From: an uncultured Ruminococcus sp.
GTDB lineage: Bacteria > Bacillota > Clostridia > Oscillospirales > Ruminococcaceae
Direction: 5' to 3'
DNA: 7,166 nt
NCBI GenBank assembly: GCA_900553335.1
Contig: USCU01000060.1
Coordinates: 1 to 7,166 of the forward strand
This document shows, in pieces, positions 6,589 to 7,166 of the stretch. Within the stretch, counting starts at the first letter, position 1; each line of letters starts with the position of its first letter. The position numbers and the translations under genes were made by a program. The notes under the pieces were generated by a model, which was not told the origin of the DNA, searched no databases, and saw only the letters and a list, made by a program, of their open reading frames with translations.

Positions 6589-7118
6589 CTACTTTTCAGA
6601 TTTACTCACAGTAGTCGGTTCGGTCTTTTCAGGAATGAAATACTTCTCGTTTTTTTCTGCACCGTATGTTGAGAGATAAACCCGCTCAAATTTTATATCG
6701 GAAATCGGCTGATAATTTTTATCCTCATCCTCATCCGACTTACCCTCGTCAACAATCTCAGATGAACAAATCTTGTCATATGCTTCCCAGCCGTCAAATA
6801 CTTGTCCGAAAAGTGTGTACTGATTCATTAAGTTAGGAACTCCGCCCCAGCTTAAAAACAGATTGCTGACATCTTTCATTCCGTTAGTGTCATCAAGCTC
6901 CTTTATTGACTCCTTCAGCTCTTCAGAAATTACAACATCGTTCATAAACGTAACAATACTTCCTGCCTTTGCTGAAGTAAAAATTCCCTTTTCAGAACAC
7001 AGCGAACCTATAGCACCCTTTAAAGGAAGAAGATTTTGTGAAACCTCAAGATCTGTAAATTCGGTATTAGAATCCTCAGCAGTAGTTCCGTCATTCGTCT
7101 TGCTTCCTCCTATAAATC
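6589..7118 (-). CDS. Cyclophilin-type peptidyl-prolyl isomerase, divergent, 5' end missing
   Basis: An open frame enters from the high-coordinate end and stops at TAG (6591-6589), giving 175 visible residues. The visible start FIGGSK resembles the cyclophilin (F-x-IQGG) strand. Further on, NLLPLKGAIGSL matches the RGALSMA region, and QYTLFGQVFDGWEAYDKI matches the conserved HTVFGKVVEGMDVVDKI strand and helix; DIKFERVYLSTY is the last strand. Cyclophilins catalyse prolyl cis-trans isomerisation and often help exported proteins fold. The stretch usually reading NGSQFFI is here replaced by AGSIVTFMND, so the active site looks degenerate and activity is doubtful. A charged acidic insert (SDEDEDK) and a lysine-rich tail follow the core. 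The N-terminus, including any signal peptide or lipobox, is lost: the frame is cut at 7118 where adapter sequence begins. An internal Met at 6945 is not the true start, because homologous sequence continues upstream of it. No strong terminator separates it from the gltB promoter. Confidence 0.72.
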
Positions 7119-7166
7119 CTGTCTCTTATACACATCTGACGCTGCCGACGATCTACTCTGTGTAGA
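7119..7166. other. Illumina Nextera adapter and i5 index (not genomic)
   Basis: CTGTCTCTTATACACATCT (7119-7137) is the reverse complement of the Tn5 mosaic end used in Nextera libraries. GACGCTGCCGACGA (7138-7151) completes the read-1 transposase adapter. TCTACTCT (7152-7159) is in the index position; its reverse complement AGAGTAGA is the standard i5 index 504. GTGTAGA (7160-7166) begins the P5-side constant sequence. This is untrimmed library adapter at a contig end. Any reading frame crossing it is artificial. Confidence 0.98.

Noticed and set aside
6580..6595. Hairpin AAAGTA-GTTG-TACTTT at the cyclophilin stop codon as a terminator
   Set aside because: Only six pairs, five of them A-T, with no immediate T-run; too weak to call.
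1..7118. CRISPR array, tRNA or rRNA genes, insertion sequences, defence genes
   Set aside because: No direct-repeat array, tRNA-like cloverleaf, rRNA stretch, transposase or defence-related protein was seen on either strand.
6863..7165. Plus-strand open frame of 100 codons at the window end
   Set aside because: It is antisense to the cyclophilin gene and its C-terminal part is translated Nextera adapter (VSYTHLTLPT); not a gene.

Overview
This window carries the nitrogen-assimilation operon gltB-gltD (the two subunits of NADPH-dependent glutamate synthase, GOGAT), read entirely on the minus strand. The 3' part of a cyclophilin-type peptidyl-prolyl isomerase gene lies upstream, on the same strand. 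The AT-rich intergenic DNA, AAGGAGG-type ribosome binding sites, a textbook sigma-A promoter and the style of the proteins point to a low-GC Firmicute, most likely a member of the Clostridia. No finer placement is possible from the sequence alone.

Layout in transcription order (high to low coordinates). Bases 7119-7166 are not genomic: they are Illumina Nextera transposase adapter plus an i5 index, so the real DNA ends at 7118. Bases 6589-7118 hold the 3' part of a divergent cyclophilin gene whose 5' end is missing. Bases 6206-6588 are a 383-base regulatory region. It holds, in order, a perfect-consensus TTGACA-17-TATAAT promoter, two adjacent small hairpins with six-base loops that look like a target for an ANTAR-domain antiterminator protein, and an overlapping intrinsic terminator. 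After these come a possible weak second promoter, a G+C-rich foldable island of 99 bases with inverted ends, a hairpin and the gltB ribosome binding site. Then follow gltB (1661-6205), gltD (163-1647, 13 bases after gltB) and an intrinsic terminator at about 66-103 that closes the operon.

How the parts work together: GltB hydrolyses glutamine, channels the ammonia to 2-oxoglutarate on FMN and makes glutamate. GltD takes electrons from NADPH through FAD and passes them to GltB through iron-sulfur clusters. The leader suggests that transcription starts strongly and is then stopped early unless an RNA-binding antiterminator holds the second hairpin open. This would suit a nitrogen-responsive ANTAR response regulator, which would have to be encoded elsewhere in the genome. 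This leader is the most interesting part of the window; the enzymes themselves are ordinary and intact.
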